This document shows positions 47,099-57,342 of a stretch of 64,000 nucleotides of DNA, one piece after another; within the stretch, counting starts at the first letter, position 1, and each line of letters begins with the position of its first letter. Origin of the DNA: an uncultured SAR86 cluster bacterium (lineage in GTDB: Bacteria > Pseudomonadota > Gammaproteobacteria > Magnimaribacterales > AG-339-G14); contig CACMKG010000001.1 in NCBI GenBank assembly GCA_902614235.1, forward strand, positions 404,916 through 468,915, given 5' to 3'. The notes under the pieces are model-generated. The model made no database searches and had not been told where the DNA came from. It saw only the letters and a list, made by a program, of their open reading frames with translations. Made by a program: the position numbers and the translations under genes.

Positions 47099-49120
47099 AT
47101 GAATAATCCGCTATTGAAAGAATTTAAAAATGAATATGGAATTCCTCCATTTGAATTAATTAAAGAAGAACATTACATACCTGCTTTTGATAAAGCTATA
47201 GAAGAGCACGCTAAAGAAATTAAATTAATTATCGATAACAAGGAAACTCCTACTTTTGAAAATACAATCAATGCACTTGAAAATTCTGGTGAACTCTTAA
47301 GTAAAGTCAGCAGAGTTTTTTATAATCTTCTCTCTGCTCATTCAAATGACAACTTAAATAAAATCGCTTCTGAAATAAGCCCAAAACTGTCCAGACACAA
47401 TGACAGTATTTCTTTGAATCAAGATTTATTTATCAAAATAAAAAAAGTACATGAAGATAAAGACCCTTTAAATGATGAACAGCAAAGATTGGTACAAATA
47501 ATTTTTGACAATTTTAAGTTAAGAGGTTCTTTATTAGATGACGGCAATAGAGAAGTCTTAAAATCAATGAATGAGAAGTTGTCTTCTCTTTCTTTGAAGT
47601 TTAATCAAAACACTCTTAAAGAGACCAATAATTTTCAATTGATTATTTCTGATCCTAATGAGTTAGACGGCTTGCCTGAGGATTTGATTGAATTAGGAAA
47701 AAAACAAGCAGAAGCAGAACAGATCAAGAATTGCTGGCTTTTCAAAGCTAGTAGAGAAAATTTATATCCTTTTTTAACTTTCTCCAATAACAGATCCCTA
47801 AGAGAAAAAATTTATAAAGGCTATATATCAAGAGGTAAGAACAAAAATTCTGAAAATAATGAATCTCTGATTAAAGAGATGCATTCTCTTAGAAAACAAA
47901 AGGCAAACCTTCTTGGGTTTGATTGTCACGCTGATTTAGCGCTTCAAAATAGTATGGCTGAAACAACAGGCAATGTTTCAGATTTATTGAATCAAGTTTG
48001 GAAACCGGCAAAAAAGAGAGCCGATGAAGAAATTATCGAAATGCAAAAACTAATCCAAAAAGAAGGAAATAATTTTCAGTTAGAAGCATGGGATTGGTGG
48101 TTTTATTCAGAAAAAGTTAGAAAAGATAAATACGATTTCTCTGAAGAAGATATGAAGCCTTTTTTGTCTCTAGAGAATATTAAAACTGCAGCCTTTACAA
48201 CTGCCGAACGATTATTTGATATTAAGTTTATTAAATTAAGTGAATATCCCAAATATCATGAGAAAGTGGAAGCTTATAAAGTTATAGATAGTGATAAAAA
48301 TATTGTCGGAATTTTTCTTACTGATTACTTTGCTCGTCCCTCTAAGCAAGGCGGTGCTTGGATGACTAGTTATAGAGATCAAAGCAAGAACAATGGCGTC
48401 AAATATCCGATAATTATAAATGTTTGTAATTTTCCTATTCCCACTAAAAATAAACCCTCTTTGTTAAATTTTGAACATGCTATTACTTTGTTCCATGAAT
48501 TTGGGCATGCTCTTCATGGTTTGCTATCCGATGTAACTTACCCATCTCTATCCGGTACAAGTGTTCCAAGAGATTATGTTGAGTTCCCATCTCAAATGAT
48601 GGAAAACTGGATAAGAAATCCTGAAGTCTTAAATGAATTTGCACAACATTTTGAAACAGGTGAAAAAATCCCTGAAGATTTAATGAATAAATATTTAAAT
48701 TGTCAAAAATTTAATCAGGGTTTCGCTACTACAGAATATTTAGCAGCTTCTTTTTTGGATTTAGCTTGGCACACTTCAGACAAAGACATTACAGATATTG
48801 ATGGCTTTGAGGAAGAACTTTTTAATAGCATTAATAAACCTAAAGAAATAGATAGTAGGTACGGTAGTACTTATTTCAATCATATTTTTTCTGGTGGCTA
48901 CTCATCTAGTTACTACAGTTATATGTGGTCAGAAGTCTTGGATTCTTCTGCTTTTGAAGTTTTTGAAAAAAACGGTATATACGACAAATCCTCAGGACAG
49001 AAATTAAAAGAGTTTGTTTACTCTTCAGGAAACTCCAAAGATCTTATGGAGCAATTTATAAGGTTCAATGGAAAAGAGCCTGATCCGAAAAGATTGTTAG
49101 AAAAAAGAGGATTGGCTTAA
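47099..49120 (+). CDS. dcp: M3 family metallopeptidase (Dcp-like peptidyl-dipeptidase)
   Basis: TLFHEFGHALHGLLSDVTYPSLSGTSVPRDYVEFPSQMMENW zinc motif. Confidence 0.92.
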   Translation: MNNPLLKEFKNEYGIPPFELIKEEHYIPAFDKAIEEHAKEIKLIIDNKETPTFENTINALENSGELLSKVSRVFYNLLSAHSNDNLNKIASEISPKLSRHNDSISLNQDLFIKIKKVHEDKDPLNDEQQRLVQIIFDNFKLRGSLLDDGNREVLKSMNEKLSSLSLKFNQNTLKETNNFQLIISDPNELDGLPEDLIELGKKQAEAEQIKNCWLFKASRENLYPFLTFSNNRSLREKIYKGYISRGKNKNSENNESLIKEMHSLRKQKANLLGFDCHADLALQNSMAETTGNVSDLLNQVWKPAKKRADEEIIEMQKLIQKEGNNFQLEAWDWWFYSEKVRKDKYDFSEEDMKPFLSLENIKTAAFTTAERLFDIKFIKLSEYPKYHEKVEAYKVIDSDKNIVGIFLTDYFARPSKQGGAWMTSYRDQSKNNGVKYPIIINVCNFPIPTKNKPSLLNFEHAITLFHEFGHALHGLLSDVTYPSLSGTSVPRDYVEFPSQMMENWIRNPEVLNEFAQHFETGEKIPEDLMNKYLNCQKFNQGFATTEYLAASFLDLAWHTSDKDITDIDGFEEELFNSINKPKEIDSRYGSTYFNHIFSGGYSSSYYSYMWSEVLDSSAFEVFEKNGIYDKSSGQKLKEFVYSSGNSKDLMEQFIRFNGKEPDPKRLLEKRGLA

Positions 49121-49131
49121 ATCTTTCTTAA

Positions 49132-50145
49132 ATGTATAAATTATTTGGGCTAGAAATATCCCCTTATACTCTTAAGATTAAGTCCTACTTAAACTATAAA
49201 AGAATTAAATACAGATGGATTAAAAACCCAAAATCTAAAGAGCTTCATAAATTAGCGCAACTACCCTTCATTCCTTTACTTTTAACTGATAACAATGAAG
49301 TGCTGCAAGACTCTACTAATATAATTGAAAAAATTGAACCCAACTATTCAAACAATTCCATTTACCCGGAAGATTCAAGATTAATTTTTATTTCGTCCTT
49401 GCTGGAAGAATATGCTGATGAGTGGATGGTTAAACACTTATTTAATTATCGATGGACCTACGAAGCTGACCAAAATTTAGCATCTAAACGCATAGCAGCA
49501 TCTTCGATTCCTTTTTATATAAGATACCTTCCTATAATTTCTGAGTTAGCTCTTGAAAAAACATCTCAAGATATAAAAAATAAATATTCGAATATGGCTT
49601 CAACTACTTATGGAATCAATGATGAAAACAAAGAACTAGTGGAAAGATCTTTCAAAAGATTAATAGATTTATTAGAAAATCATTTCAGTAAATTTTCTTA
49701 TCTATTTGGCGGACGTCCATCGATGGCAGATTTTGGTTTTTGGGGACATCTTTATGGATCTTGGATGGATATTACTGCTAGGAATTTCATTAATCAAAGA
49801 CCCAATTTAGTAAAATGGTTAAAAAGAATGGAAAATCCAAGAATTGAAGGAGATTTTCTAGGATGGAGCGACATGCACCTGACAATTGAACCCATTTTAG
49901 AAAAAGAGATTGCTAGTTTATTTTTACCATGGTCCGACGCTAATTACGTTGCTCTTAATGAGAAAAAAAATACTTTTTCTGTTTTTCTAGAGGGAAAATC
50001 TTTTAATCAAACTACACAAAAATCTCATGCTAAATCTTTAAAAGAACTTAGATTGAAATATAATGAATATGATTTAAAAGAGTCAATAAAACCTATCCTG
50101 AATAATTCGGGATGTTTAAAATTTTTAGATGTGGGGGAAAAATGA
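49132..50145 (+). CDS. Glutathione S-transferase family protein
   Basis: YKLFGLEISPYTLKIKSYLNYKRIKYRWI N-terminal GST fold; GGRPSMADFGFWGHLYG C-terminal domain. Confidence 0.83.
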   Translation: MYKLFGLEISPYTLKIKSYLNYKRIKYRWIKNPKSKELHKLAQLPFIPLLLTDNNEVLQDSTNIIEKIEPNYSNNSIYPEDSRLIFISSLLEEYADEWMVKHLFNYRWTYEADQNLASKRIAASSIPFYIRYLPIISELALEKTSQDIKNKYSNMASTTYGINDENKELVERSFKRLIDLLENHFSKFSYLFGGRPSMADFGFWGHLYGSWMDITARNFINQRPNLVKWLKRMENPRIEGDFLGWSDMHLTIEPILEKEIASLFLPWSDANYVALNEKKNTFSVFLEGKSFNQTTQKSHAKSLKELRLKYNEYDLKESIKPILNNSGCLKFLDVGEK

Positions 50146-51905
50146 GTTTAAAGTGGGCTGTAAACGGACTATTAGATGATATTTATTTTTATGCACAAGG
50201 TATTCCAAGATTACTTGTTACTTGGAAGCCAGAAAATGAATTATCTATTTTAAAATTCTTCGAAAACAATGTTAAAAAGTACCCTAACGAAACAGCATTT
50301 ATCTTCAAAGATCAAGAAATAACCTGGTTAGAAGCGGACATAAAAGTTTCTGAATATGGAGCTTATTTGCAAAGTGAAGGAATCGAAAAAGGTGACTGTT
50401 TTGCTTTGTTAATGGATAACTGTCCTGATTTTTTGATGCTTCTTTTAGCAGCACACAGAATCGGAGCAATTGCAGCATTAATTAACACAACAGTAACAGG
50501 AGAAGGATTGAAGCATGTTGTCACTATTGTCGATGCAAAAGCCGTAGTATTGGGAGCTTCTCATATAGACAAATTCAATTCTTCGATGCCAGAGTCAGAA
50601 TTGCAAGCGTTAAATATTTATGCAATTGAAGATTCGCAAAAAATTCCTAATGAATACGTTGATATTAATGAACAGTCCAAAGGTTTTAAAGACGTAAAAA
50701 GTCATAATTTAAAAATTAAAGATGTTGGAATGTATATTTATACATCTGGTACAACAGGTCTTCCAAAAGCAGCACTCATCACGAACGGAAGAGCAGTTAA
50801 AACAAGTTATGCTGGTCAATTCTTTGGATTTAGAGCAAAACAAAAAGATATTCTTTATTTAACCCTGCCCCTTTATCACGCTACGGGTCTTTTGTGGTCC
50901 TGGGCAGGTTGCTTGCGAGGAGGCGCAACGACAGTAATTAAAGAAAAGTTTTCTGCTTCTGAATTTTGGCCAGACGTACGAAAACATAAAGTAACTATGT
51001 TTGGATATGTTGGAGAACTTTGTCGATATCTTATGAATGTTGAGCCAAATAAAGATGATAAAAGTCATAATTTAAGGGTTATTTCTGGTAATGGCTTGCG
51101 ACCAGATATTTGGGAAAAATTTCAATCTAGATTTGGTATTCCAAGTATAAGAGAGTTATATGGTGCCACTGAAGGAGTTGGTGCTTTAGTTAATACACAC
51201 GGAAGACCAGGGATGGTAGGACGTTATATGCGTGGTTCATTAGTGATCAAGTGTGATCAAGAGACTGGAGAGCCTATTAGAAATGATCAAGGATATTGTG
51301 AATCGGTTGGTGTAGGAGAAACTGGTCTATTCATTTCAGCATTATCAAAGATAGCTACTTTTGAAGGGTATTTGGATAAACAAGCTTCCAACAAAAAAAT
51401 TATGAGTGATGTCTTTGAAAAAGGTGATCTTTGGTTTAATTCTGGAGATCTTTTGATCAGACATGAAAATAATTGGCTCTCTTTTGCTGACAGGGTTGGA
51501 GATACTTATAGATGGAAAAGTGAAAATGTTTCGACAATGGAAGTAGCTGCAATTGTTAATAAATATGATCAAGTATTAGACTCAAATGTTTATGGTGTTG
51601 AAATTAAATCAGCGGAAGGAAGAGCTGGAATGGCTTTATTGAGCGTAACAGATGAGTTTAATTTCAACGAATTTTCTGAGCATATAGAGAAAAACTTAAA
51701 TGCTTTTCAACTTCCATATTTTTTAAGAATTACTGAAACAATGAAAACAACTGGTACTTTTAAACATCAAAAAGAAGATTTAAAAAAACAAGGATTTGAT
51801 CCTGAATTAATTGAAGACAAACTATATTTCTATCAAAAAGGGAATTATATAGAGATGAATAATGAGCTATATAATCGTATTCAATCAGGTGAGGAACGAT
51901 TTTAA
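50142..51905 (+). CDS. Long-chain acyl-CoA synthetase, FATP-like
   Basis: MYIYTSGTTGLPKAALITNGRAV, RELYGATEGVGALVN, DLWFNSGDLLIRHENNWLSFADRVGDTYRWKSENVST. Confidence 0.9.
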   Translation: MSLKWAVNGLLDDIYFYAQGIPRLLVTWKPENELSILKFFENNVKKYPNETAFIFKDQEITWLEADIKVSEYGAYLQSEGIEKGDCFALLMDNCPDFLMLLLAAHRIGAIAALINTTVTGEGLKHVVTIVDAKAVVLGASHIDKFNSSMPESELQALNIYAIEDSQKIPNEYVDINEQSKGFKDVKSHNLKIKDVGMYIYTSGTTGLPKAALITNGRAVKTSYAGQFFGFRAKQKDILYLTLPLYHATGLLWSWAGCLRGGATTVIKEKFSASEFWPDVRKHKVTMFGYVGELCRYLMNVEPNKDDKSHNLRVISGNGLRPDIWEKFQSRFGIPSIRELYGATEGVGALVNTHGRPGMVGRYMRGSLVIKCDQETGEPIRNDQGYCESVGVGETGLFISALSKIATFEGYLDKQASNKKIMSDVFEKGDLWFNSGDLLIRHENNWLSFADRVGDTYRWKSENVSTMEVAAIVNKYDQVLDSNVYGVEIKSAEGRAGMALLSVTDEFNFNEFSEHIEKNLNAFQLPYFLRITETMKTTGTFKHQKEDLKKQGFDPELIEDKLYFYQKGNYIEMNNELYNRIQSGEERF

Positions 51906-53248
51906 TGATCCAATTTATCAGAAATATTTTAGCTAGAAGGACTTTTGCTTACAAAGCAAGAAATAAAGCAATGAATATGTTTTCTAGTTATGAAAATTTT
52001 AAAGCTATTCGAGAAAACCAAGAAAATAAGAGACAAAAAGAAAATAGACCTCATGAAGTTTTGTATTTTCATAAAGTTGATGACCCCTACTCTCATTTAA
52101 CAATTCAATACATTGATAAACTTATCAACGGCTACGATATTGATTTGAAACCAATATTAGTGGGAGAAGAAAATCCTGTTACAGTACATGAACCAGATTT
52201 ATATGATGCTTACTGTTTGCAAGACGTTAAAAGAATAGCCCCATTCTATGATGTAGATTTCGAAGCATTATCTTATCCTTCAAAAAATTTGATATCTCTT
52301 GCTAATTCAATTTTATGCAATCTTGAAGCTGAAAAGTTTACTTCAATCGCAAAAGAAGTTAGTTCTGCTCTCTGGCTAGGTCAAGAAGAAAAATTAAAAG
52401 AATTGAATAAGATCTACAACGCTACAGATAGTGAAGTAAGTATTAAGCTAAATAATGGAAACGAAATTAGAAATAATTGCGATTACTATTTCGGCTCCGC
52501 ATTTTATTATGAAAAAGAGCTATATTGGGGCGTTGATCGCCTGAATCACTTAGAAACAAGATTAGCTGAGTTAGGAGCAAAAAAAACCACTGATAATGAA
52601 TTTATATGTAATCTCAATACGACAGCTCCTAATGAGATTTCTTCAGACGATAAACTAAATTTAACTTTTTATCCTTCACTTAATAGTCCCTATACATTTG
52701 TAAGTGCCAAAAAAGTCAAAGATCTCATAAAAGATTATCCAGTAGACCTAATCACTAAACCAGTGCTACCCATGCTAATGAGAATGATGGTGATTCCAAC
52801 TTTTAAAGCAAAATACATAATTTCAGATGCTGCTAGAGAGGGAAGAAAATATGGATATGAGATGAAATCAATTTATTCTCCCATTGGAAAACCCGCAAGG
52901 CTTGCTTATTCTCTTTTTCCAATAATAGATAATCTAGGCAAAGGATTTGAATACATTGATGGCCTTCTAAAGGCTTCTTTTCAAGATGGAATAAATATTG
53001 GAGATGAAAGCTTTTTAAAAAATTTGATTAATGAACTAGGTCTTGATTGGGATAAGATAAAAAGAGACTTAAATACGAAAAAATGGAAAAAGATCTTAAA
53101 TGACAATTGCGATGATATGTACTCAGGAAATTGCTGGGGTGTACCAAGTTTTAAAATAACTAATTCAGATGGTAGCGATCCTTATTATGTTTGGGGCCAA
53201 GATAGAATGTGGCTTTTAAAAGAAGAAATACACAGACGATTAAGTTGA
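51905..53248 (+). CDS. Two-domain DsbA/2-hydroxychromene-2-carboxylate isomerase-like protein
   Basis: Two thioredoxin-like starts (VLYFHKVDDPYSHLTIQYIDKL and LTFYPSLNSPYTFVSAKKVKDL); C-terminal NCWGVPSF...YYVWGQDRMWLL. Confidence 0.8.
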   Translation: MIQFIRNILARRTFAYKARNKAMNMFSSYENFKAIRENQENKRQKENRPHEVLYFHKVDDPYSHLTIQYIDKLINGYDIDLKPILVGEENPVTVHEPDLYDAYCLQDVKRIAPFYDVDFEALSYPSKNLISLANSILCNLEAEKFTSIAKEVSSALWLGQEEKLKELNKIYNATDSEVSIKLNNGNEIRNNCDYYFGSAFYYEKELYWGVDRLNHLETRLAELGAKKTTDNEFICNLNTTAPNEISSDDKLNLTFYPSLNSPYTFVSAKKVKDLIKDYPVDLITKPVLPMLMRMMVIPTFKAKYIISDAAREGRKYGYEMKSIYSPIGKPARLAYSLFPIIDNLGKGFEYIDGLLKASFQDGINIGDESFLKNLINELGLDWDKIKRDLNTKKWKKILNDNCDDMYSGNCWGVPSFKITNSDGSDPYYVWGQDRMWLLKEEIHRRLS

Positions 53249-53282
53249 AGAACTTACTCTCTATAATTCTATCTAAAAGCAA

Positions 53283-53414
53283 ATGAAAAAAATCAAAAAA
53301 AGAAAGGCTTCTAATCTTGTTGCTAAAAATGCTTCGAAATTTAACAAAGCAAAAGTTTTTGCCGATAAGACAAAGTATAATCGTAAAAAAAATAAATCAT
53401 CCGAAGATCAATGA
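53283..53414 (+). CDS. Small basic protein (43 aa), unknown function
   Basis: MKKIKKRKASNLVAKNASKFNKAKVFADKTKYNRKKNKSSEDQ*; stop overlaps next start as ATGA (53411-53414). Confidence 0.6.
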   Translation: MKKIKKRKASNLVAKNASKFNKAKVFADKTKYNRKKNKSSEDQ

Positions 53415-54382
53415 AATCTAAGTTTAACAATGTTCTTGAAATGGTGGGCAATACACCTGTTTTAAAAATCAATAATATTGATACTGGTAAATGCGATTTA
53501 TACGTCAAAATGGAAAGCTTGAATCCTTTTGGATCTATAAAAGATAGAGTTGGTTTAAAAATGATTCAAGATGCTGAGAACCAAGGTCTAATTAAGGAAG
53601 GCTCTACGATAATTGAATCTACTGCTGGAAATACTGGTCTAGGTCTTGCGCTGGCAGCAAAGCTAAAAGGATATAAATTAATTTTAGTCATCCCTGACAA
53701 AATGAGCGAAGAAAAAATAAGACATCTAGAAGCTATGGGAGTAGAAATTATTATGACGAGATCTGATGTTGAAAATGGACATCCGGAGCATTACCAATCA
53801 ATTGCAGAAAAATTACTAAAATCTACTCCTAATTCTTTTTTTGCAAATCAATTTGAAAATAAATCAAATCCCCAAGTACACTTTGAAACTACAGGTCCAG
53901 AAATTTGGGAACAAATGGAGGGTAATATTGATGCTTTTGTTGCCGGAGTTGGAACAGGCGGAACAATAAGTGGAGTTGGAGGATTTTTAAAATCTAAAAA
54001 TCCAAATATAAAAGTTATTATTGCTGATCCTATTGGCTCAGTTGTAGCTGATGCAGTAAATACTGGTGAGTACAAATATGAAGGAGGCTCTTGGAGTGTA
54101 GAAGGAATCGGAGAAGATTACATTCCAGCTAATTTAAATCTTGATATCATAGATGAAGGTATTTATGTTTCAGACAAAGAAGCATTCAATATGATTGACC
54201 AACTTCTACAAAAAGAAGGTATTTTAGCTGGCTCATCTTGTGGTACCTTAGTTGATGCTGCTATCAAGTGGTGTAAGACTCAAGAAGAACCAAAAACAGT
54301 GGTTACTTTGATCTGCGATACTGGGAATAAGTATTTATCCAAAGCATTTAATAAAGATTGGGTTAAGGAAAATATTAATTAA
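53411..54382 (+). CDS. PLP-dependent cysteine synthase / cystathionine beta-synthase family
   Basis: EMVGNTPVLKINNID, MESLNPFGSIKDRVGLKMI, ESTAGNTGLGLALAAKLKGY, GVGTGGTISGVGGFLK. Confidence 0.92.
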   Translation: MKSKFNNVLEMVGNTPVLKINNIDTGKCDLYVKMESLNPFGSIKDRVGLKMIQDAENQGLIKEGSTIIESTAGNTGLGLALAAKLKGYKLILVIPDKMSEEKIRHLEAMGVEIIMTRSDVENGHPEHYQSIAEKLLKSTPNSFFANQFENKSNPQVHFETTGPEIWEQMEGNIDAFVAGVGTGGTISGVGGFLKSKNPNIKVIIADPIGSVVADAVNTGEYKYEGGSWSVEGIGEDYIPANLNLDIIDEGIYVSDKEAFNMIDQLLQKEGILAGSSCGTLVDAAIKWCKTQEEPKTVVTLICDTGNKYLSKAFNKDWVKENIN

Positions 54383-54384
54383 TT

Positions 54385-55548
54385 ATGGCAAAAAATAAAA
54401 AACAAGGATTTGAAACAAGAGCCATTCACGCTGGTCAGGAAGCCGACCCAGCGACTGGCGCTGTTATGATGCCGATTTATACCTCATCGACCTTTAAACA
54501 AGAATCTCCTGGAGTCCATAAGGGATACGATTATTCAAGATCAGGAAATCCAACTAGAAAAGCATTTGAAGAATGTATGGCAAGTTTGGAAGACGGAATC
54601 AAAGGATATGGCTTTTCTTCAGGTGTTGCTGCTATTTCTGCTTGTGTTGAGCTATTAGAACCAGGAGATCACGTTATCGCAATGGATGATTTGTATGGAG
54701 GAACTGTAAGGCTGTTCAATGAAATAAAGACTAAATCTCAAGGCATTACTGTTACTTACGTTGATATGACAGATTTTGATAATGTCGAGAAAGCTTTCAC
54801 CGATAAAACAAAAATGATTTTTGTTGAGACACCGACTAATCCACTATTAAAAATTGCTGATTTAGAGAAAATTGCAAATTTTGCTAAAGAGAAAAAAATT
54901 CTATCCGTTTGTGATAACACTTTTGCATCAACGTATATTCAGAAACCATTGAACTTTGGAATTGATATTGTTCTTCATTCTGCAACCAAATATCTTGGCG
55001 GCCATTCCGATCTTATCGCTGGAGTTTTAGTGATTGGTAAGGATGATAAAAGATTACTGGAGAAAATGGCAAATATTCAGAATTCATTAGGACCCATTAC
55101 CAGTACCTTCGATAGTTATCTGATACTTAGAAGTCTCAAGACATTGTCTTTAAGGATGGAAAGGCATAGCAACAATGCTCTACTCCTTGCCGATGAATTG
55201 ATTAATCATAAAAAAATTCAGAATGTTATCTATCCTGGTCTTGAATCGCATCCACAACATCAACTAGCAAAGAAACAGATGAATGGGTTCGGAGGAATTA
55301 TTTCGATTGAATTAAGTGGCGGCTTGGAAGTTTCTAAAAGTTTTCTTGAAAAAACTAAAATTTTCTCTCTCGCGGAAAGCCTAGGTGGAGTTGAAAGCCT
55401 AATAGAACACCCTGCTCTAATGACTCACGCTTCTGTTCCCGCGGAAATAAGAGATAAAATTGGTATTACTGATGGTCTGATTAGACTCTCAGTTGGAATC
55501 GAATCTGTAGAAGATTTAATCGACGATATTGATCAAGCCTTAAATTAG
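54385..55548 (+). CDS. Trans-sulfuration family PLP enzyme (cystathionine gamma-lyase/synthase)
   Basis: ETRAIHAGQEADPATGAVMMPIYTSSTF, YDYSRSGNPTR, LHSATKYLGGHSD, RLSVGIESVEDLIDDI. Confidence 0.94.
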   Translation: MAKNKKQGFETRAIHAGQEADPATGAVMMPIYTSSTFKQESPGVHKGYDYSRSGNPTRKAFEECMASLEDGIKGYGFSSGVAAISACVELLEPGDHVIAMDDLYGGTVRLFNEIKTKSQGITVTYVDMTDFDNVEKAFTDKTKMIFVETPTNPLLKIADLEKIANFAKEKKILSVCDNTFASTYIQKPLNFGIDIVLHSATKYLGGHSDLIAGVLVIGKDDKRLLEKMANIQNSLGPITSTFDSYLILRSLKTLSLRMERHSNNALLLADELINHKKIQNVIYPGLESHPQHQLAKKQMNGFGGIISIELSGGLEVSKSFLEKTKIFSLAESLGGVESLIEHPALMTHASVPAEIRDKIGITDGLIRLSVGIESVEDLIDDIDQALN

Positions 55549-55928
55549 CCCATATTAAAAAAGCATAGTTTATTGCCATCTAAATCGTAAACATAAGCTC
55601 CATAAAATTGTCCTGCTCTCATACCTGGTGCTCCATCATCCTTGGCGCCAAGTTCGATAGCTTTGTCATACATACTTATTACTTCATCATGAGAACCTAG
55701 CGCGATAGCTTTCATTGTTCCATTACCATGATGAGCTGTATTTCCGTCATAAGGGATTGCTATAGCTAAAATGACAGATCCATCTTCTTTTGATAACCAC
55801 ATTGTTATCCTGTCGTTTGCAAGAAGTTTTTTTGGCTCAAGTTGTGCAAGCAATGCATCGTAAAAGGTTTCGGCAGCTTCCTTATTATTGGTTCCTATTG
55901 TTGAATAGCCTTTAAAGTTAACACTCAT
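55545..55928 (-). CDS. VOC family (glyoxalase/bleomycin resistance-like) protein
   Basis: YSTIGTNNKEAAETFYDALLAQL; GQFYGAYVYDLDGNKLCFF. Confidence 0.9.
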   Translation of the reverse strand: MSVNFKGYSTIGTNNKEAAETFYDALLAQLEPKKLLANDRITMWLSKEDGSVILAIAIPYDGNTAHHGNGTMKAIALGSHDEVISMYDKAIELGAKDDGAPGMRAGQFYGAYVYDLDGNKLCFFNMG

Positions 55929-55938
55929 TATTTTCTCC

Positions 55939-56799
55939 TCAATTAAAAATTACTGTTTTATTACCATTTAAAAATATACGTTGTTCTATGTGATATTTTA
56001 CAGCTTTCGCAAGAGTAATAGACTCTATATCTCTTCCAATTACTTCCATTTCTTTAGGAGTCATGCTGTGATTTATCCTATCCACGGTTTGTTCTATGAT
56101 GGGTCCTTCATCTAAATCAGAAGACACGTAATGGGCTGTTGCGCCTAAAATCTTAACGCCTTTGGTATATGCTTGTTGGTATGGCTTAGCGCCTTTGAAA
56201 CTTGGAAGAAACGAATGATGAATATTAATAATATTTCCATAATGTTTATTTACAAAAGATTTAGACAAGATTTGCATATATCTTGCCAAAATATTCAACT
56301 CAACTTGTTCTTTGGATAATATTTTATTTATTTTTGCCTCTGCACTAGTTTTTGAAATTTTTTGCATATTTATAAAGTGGTATGGTATTTCATAACTTTT
56401 TGCAATTTTTCTAAGATCTGGATGATTTGAAATGACACATTTAATATCTATTGGCAATGAGCCTACACTTTCTCTATAAAGTAAATCCTGCAAGCAATGA
56501 CTGTATTTCGAAACAAAAATGGCGGTTCTGGGCCTACAATTGGCATCAGTTAATGTCCATTCTATATTCAATTCCTTGGCTATTACGGAAAACTTTTTTT
56601 CAAAAGAATTAAATTTAAAATTTTTATTTGGAGATATTACCTTCACTCTCATAAAAAATTTATTTGTTTCAGGGTCACCAAAATGAGCAGATTCCAAAAT
56701 AAATAATTCAGATTCATTTAAGCAAGTAGAGACTTTAGCCACTACTCCAAAGCGATCTGGGCAAGTCACACGCAAAATATATTCTTTTGGGTTAGTCAT
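55939..56799 (-). CDS. purU: Formyltetrahydrofolate deformylase (start ATG 56799)
   Basis: ACT-like N-terminus LRVTCPDRFGVVAKVSTCL; NIHHSFLPSFKGAKPYQQAYTKGVKILGATAHYVSSDLDEGPIIEQ. Confidence 0.94.
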   Translation of the reverse strand: MTNPKEYILRVTCPDRFGVVAKVSTCLNESELFILESAHFGDPETNKFFMRVKVISPNKNFKFNSFEKKFSVIAKELNIEWTLTDANCRPRTAIFVSKYSHCLQDLLYRESVGSLPIDIKCVISNHPDLRKIAKSYEIPYHFINMQKISKTSAEAKINKILSKEQVELNILARYMQILSKSFVNKHYGNIINIHHSFLPSFKGAKPYQQAYTKGVKILGATAHYVSSDLDEGPIIEQTVDRINHSMTPKEMEVIGRDIESITLAKAVKYHIEQRIFLNGNKTVIFN

Positions 56800-57337
56800 T
56801 TTTTCTATAAATAAATTTAATATTTCCAAAAGATGAGCCTTGAAACTCAATTTCTCTTATCAATTCCCCGCCATCTAAATATAAATCTTGTTTAAAGTCT
56901 ATATTTTTTGCGTTTATCTTCATTTCTAATAAATCTTGATCATAAACGGCAGTAATATCTTGGTCTTCAATATTTGATTTAATTTTTTCATTTCCAAGAA
57001 GAGGAATTGCGTATTGATGCCATTGTCTAAAATAATTATAACTAAGTGACATTTCTTCCTCGCAAGTATCTATTATCAAGAGTTGGCTGTTGGATAAAAA
57101 TAAAGGCATGAAGAAATTTATTAAAAATGTGTAATTTTCTAAGCCTGTTCTAGTCAAATAAGGTTTGAATCCTGAGAAATTATCAATTCTATTTAAATCC
57201 CAAATGCCTGATAAATCAGATTCAATTGAGACACTATCGCAAGCAACTGCCCTTATTGGTGCAGACGAAAAGGTAATAACTCTAAAAGAAATGATTAAAG
57301 TTAAAGCAAGAAAGAAAAGAAAAAACCATCTTGTCAT
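56792..57337 (-). CDS. Hypothetical protein with N-terminal membrane segment
   Basis: 181-aa ORF in a tight - strand run; overlaps purU start. Confidence 0.65.
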   Translation of the reverse strand: MTRWFFLFFLALTLIISFRVITFSSAPIRAVACDSVSIESDLSGIWDLNRIDNFSGFKPYLTRTGLENYTFLINFFMPLFLSNSQLLIIDTCEEEMSLSYNYFRQWHQYAIPLLGNEKIKSNIEDQDITAVYDQDLLEMKINAKNIDFKQDLYLDGGELIREIEFQGSSFGNIKFIYRKND

Positions 57338-57342
57338 TAAAT

